A stretch of DNA of 36,182 nucleotides from Caulobacteraceae bacterium (GTDB lineage: Bacteria > Pseudomonadota > Alphaproteobacteria > Caulobacterales > Caulobacteraceae), in the NCBI GenBank assembly GCA_025352165.1, contig JANXTX010000392.1, positions 1-36,182 on the forward strand, given 5' to 3'. Within the stretch, counting starts at the first letter, position 1. Each line of letters begins with the position of its first letter. Shown piece by piece: positions 34,875 to 36,182 of the stretch. Both the position numbers and the translations under genes were made by a program. Below the pieces are notes generated by a model that saw only the letters and a list, made by a program, of their open reading frames with translations, was not told the DNA's origin and searched no databases.

Positions 34875-36182
34875 ATGTCTCAATCCGACAACACTATTCC
34901 GGCGGTAAGCCCCAGCTTTGGTGAAGCGGCGCGGCTATGGCTGAAGGTCGGCCTGATCTCGTTTGGAGGACCCGCCGCGCAGATCTCGATCCTGCATGAG
35001 GAACTGGTCGAGCGCCGGCGGTGGGTGGATGAGCGAGGGTTCCTCACCGCGCTCAACTTCTGCATGTTGCTGCCGGGTCCCGAGGCGCAGCAGCTGGCGA
35101 CCTATATGGGTCTGAAGCTGCACGGCTGGCGCGGCGCCCTCGTCGCGGGGGCGTTGTTTGTCCTGCCTGGCGCGGCGGTGCTGTTCGCGCTGGCCTGGCT
35201 GGCGGCGGCGCAAGGCTCGTGGCCGCCGCTGCAGGCGATGTTCAAGGGCATGCTGCCGATCGTCGTGGCCCTGATCGCCGTTGCGGTCGCGCGGATCGGC
35301 TCTCGCACACTGAAGTCGCCGGCCGCGTGGAGCCTGGCGCTCGCCGCCTTCATCGGTCTGGCGGTGCTGAAGATCGCCTTCCCCTGGATCGTCGCGGGCG
35401 CGCTCATGCTGGGGGTCGTTGCCGATCGCTTCGGTCTGACGATCGCTCCGCGGGCACACGCGGTGGATGGTGCGTCGGCGCAGCCTCCGGCCAACTGGCC
35501 GCGCATCGCCGCGCGCTTCGCCGGACTGACGGCTCTGTTCGCTTTGCTTTGGGCAGTTCCGGTAGGTCTCGCCCTGGCCGCCGCCGGGCCAAGGCCGTTC
35601 GCGGATGTGGCGATTTTCTTTACCCAGGCCGCGTTCGTCACCTTCGGCGGCGCCTATGCCGTATTGCCGTTCGTCGCTCAGGGCGCGGTCGAGCACTATG
35701 GCTGGCTGTCCAGGCCCGAGATGGTGCACGGCCTCGCGCTGGCCGAGACCACGCCCGGCCCGCTGATCCTCGTCACCCAGTATGTGGGCTTCTTCGCGGG
35801 CTGGAACGCGGCGCTTGCCGGGCACGCGGGCGGTCTCTCTCCACTGGCGGCGGGCGCCATCGCCGCCGCCCTGACGACCTGGGTGACCTTCCTGCCGTGC
35901 TTCTATTTCGTGTTGGTCGGCGCGCCACTGGTCGAGCGCCTGGCCGCCGATCGAAGGGCCCAGGCCGCGCTTTCCGCGGTGACGGCGGCGATCGTCGGAG
36001 TCATCGCCACCCTCGCGGTGCTGATTGCCGGCGAGGCCTTCCTGCCGCATGGCAAGCCGGATCCGCTGGCGGTGGTGATAGCGGTTGCCGCCTTTGTCGC
36101 GGCCAGGCAATTCAAGGTCGGCGCGGCCTGGCTCGTCGCCGCGGGAGCGATAACCGGACTGGCGCGGCTCTGGCTGCCGGGG
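34875..36182 (+). CDS. chrA: Chromate transporter ChrA (cut by the right edge)
   Basis: At least 436 residues are present, and no stop occurs before the window ends. The protein is a long-chain CHR transporter with two homologous halves. The first begins AARLWLKVGLISFGGPAAQI and contains LNFCMLLPGPEAQQLATYMG. The second begins FFTQAAFVTFGGAYAVLPFVAQGA and contains ALAETTPGPLILVTQYVGFFAG. About ten membrane helices are visible between them. The family exports chromate, driven by the membrane potential. The ATG at 34875 follows a GGAG-containing site. No chrB regulator is seen in the window. Confidence 0.93.
   Translation, partial: MSQSDNTIPAVSPSFGEAARLWLKVGLISFGGPAAQISILHEELVERRRWVDERGFLTALNFCMLLPGPEAQQLATYMGLKLHGWRGALVAGALFVLPGAAVLFALAWLAAAQGSWPPLQAMFKGMLPIVVALIAVAVARIGSRTLKSPAAWSLALAAFIGLAVLKIAFPWIVAGALMLGVVADRFGLTIAPRAHAVDGASAQPPANWPRIAARFAGLTALFALLWAVPVGLALAAAGPRPFADVAIFFTQAAFVTFGGAYAVLPFVAQGAVEHYGWLSRPEMVHGLALAETTPGPLILVTQYVGFFAGWNAALAGHAGGLSPLAAGAIAAALTTWVTFLPCFYFVLVGAPLVERLAADRRAQAALSAVTAAIVGVIATLAVLIAGEAFLPHGKPDPLAVVIAVAAFVAARQFKVGAAWLVAAGAITGLARLWLPG

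Overview
The window is high-GC, densely packed bacterial chromosome. The core genes (dnaG-rpoD, metK, argH-lptM-lysA, frmA), a DnaG without zinc ligands, an ECF-type promoter and a dispersed palindromic element all suggest an alphaproteobacterium, most likely of the Caulobacterales type. The genus cannot be fixed from sequence alone.

Left part (1-15310, all minus strand): a complete type III-A (Csm) CRISPR-Cas locus. In transcription order it reads cas6, a NE0113-family CARF gene, cas10 (HD and GGDD both intact), csm2, csm3, csm4, csm5, a CARF gene with a RelE-like C-terminus, and a CARF-HEPN gene. A block of toxin-antitoxin genes and relics follows: a PIN toxin broken by a stop codon, its putative antitoxin, a deleted higA, and an intact brnT-brnA. 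The adaptation genes come next in the order cas2, cas1, a second degenerate cas1, and a second cas2. They end at the leader end of a CRISPR array that runs off the left edge. Target recognition by Cas10-Csm should make cyclic oligoadenylate, which three different CARF proteins could sense. Two predicted cas transcription units each have an ACAAGCTTGT palindrome upstream, and a third copy lies ahead of cas10, suggesting shared control.

Junction (15311-15832): about 520 bases without a convincing gene. It holds a perfect 20-bp palindrome, an 11-bp tandem repeat of 13 full copies, and a strong hairpin before dnaG.

Core part (15833-36182): dnaG and rpoD; hicB-hicA; a metallophosphoesterase, cupredoxin, ECF sigma and anti-sigma operon with an ECF-like promoter; a serine hydrolase; a PEBP-family protein; metK; a ProA-like aldehyde dehydrogenase; frmA; a secreted S15/CocE hydrolase; a TlpA-like lipoprotein; argH-lptM-lysA; an inverted repeat; and a chromate transporter cut by the right edge. 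No rRNA, tRNA or transposase was recognised.

The points most worth a second look are the doubled adaptation module with a catalytically dead Cas1 paralogue, the shared palindrome, the CARF-RelE protein, the Csm5 C-terminal Tudor-like domain, and the PIN gene translationally coupled to the CARF-HEPN gene.
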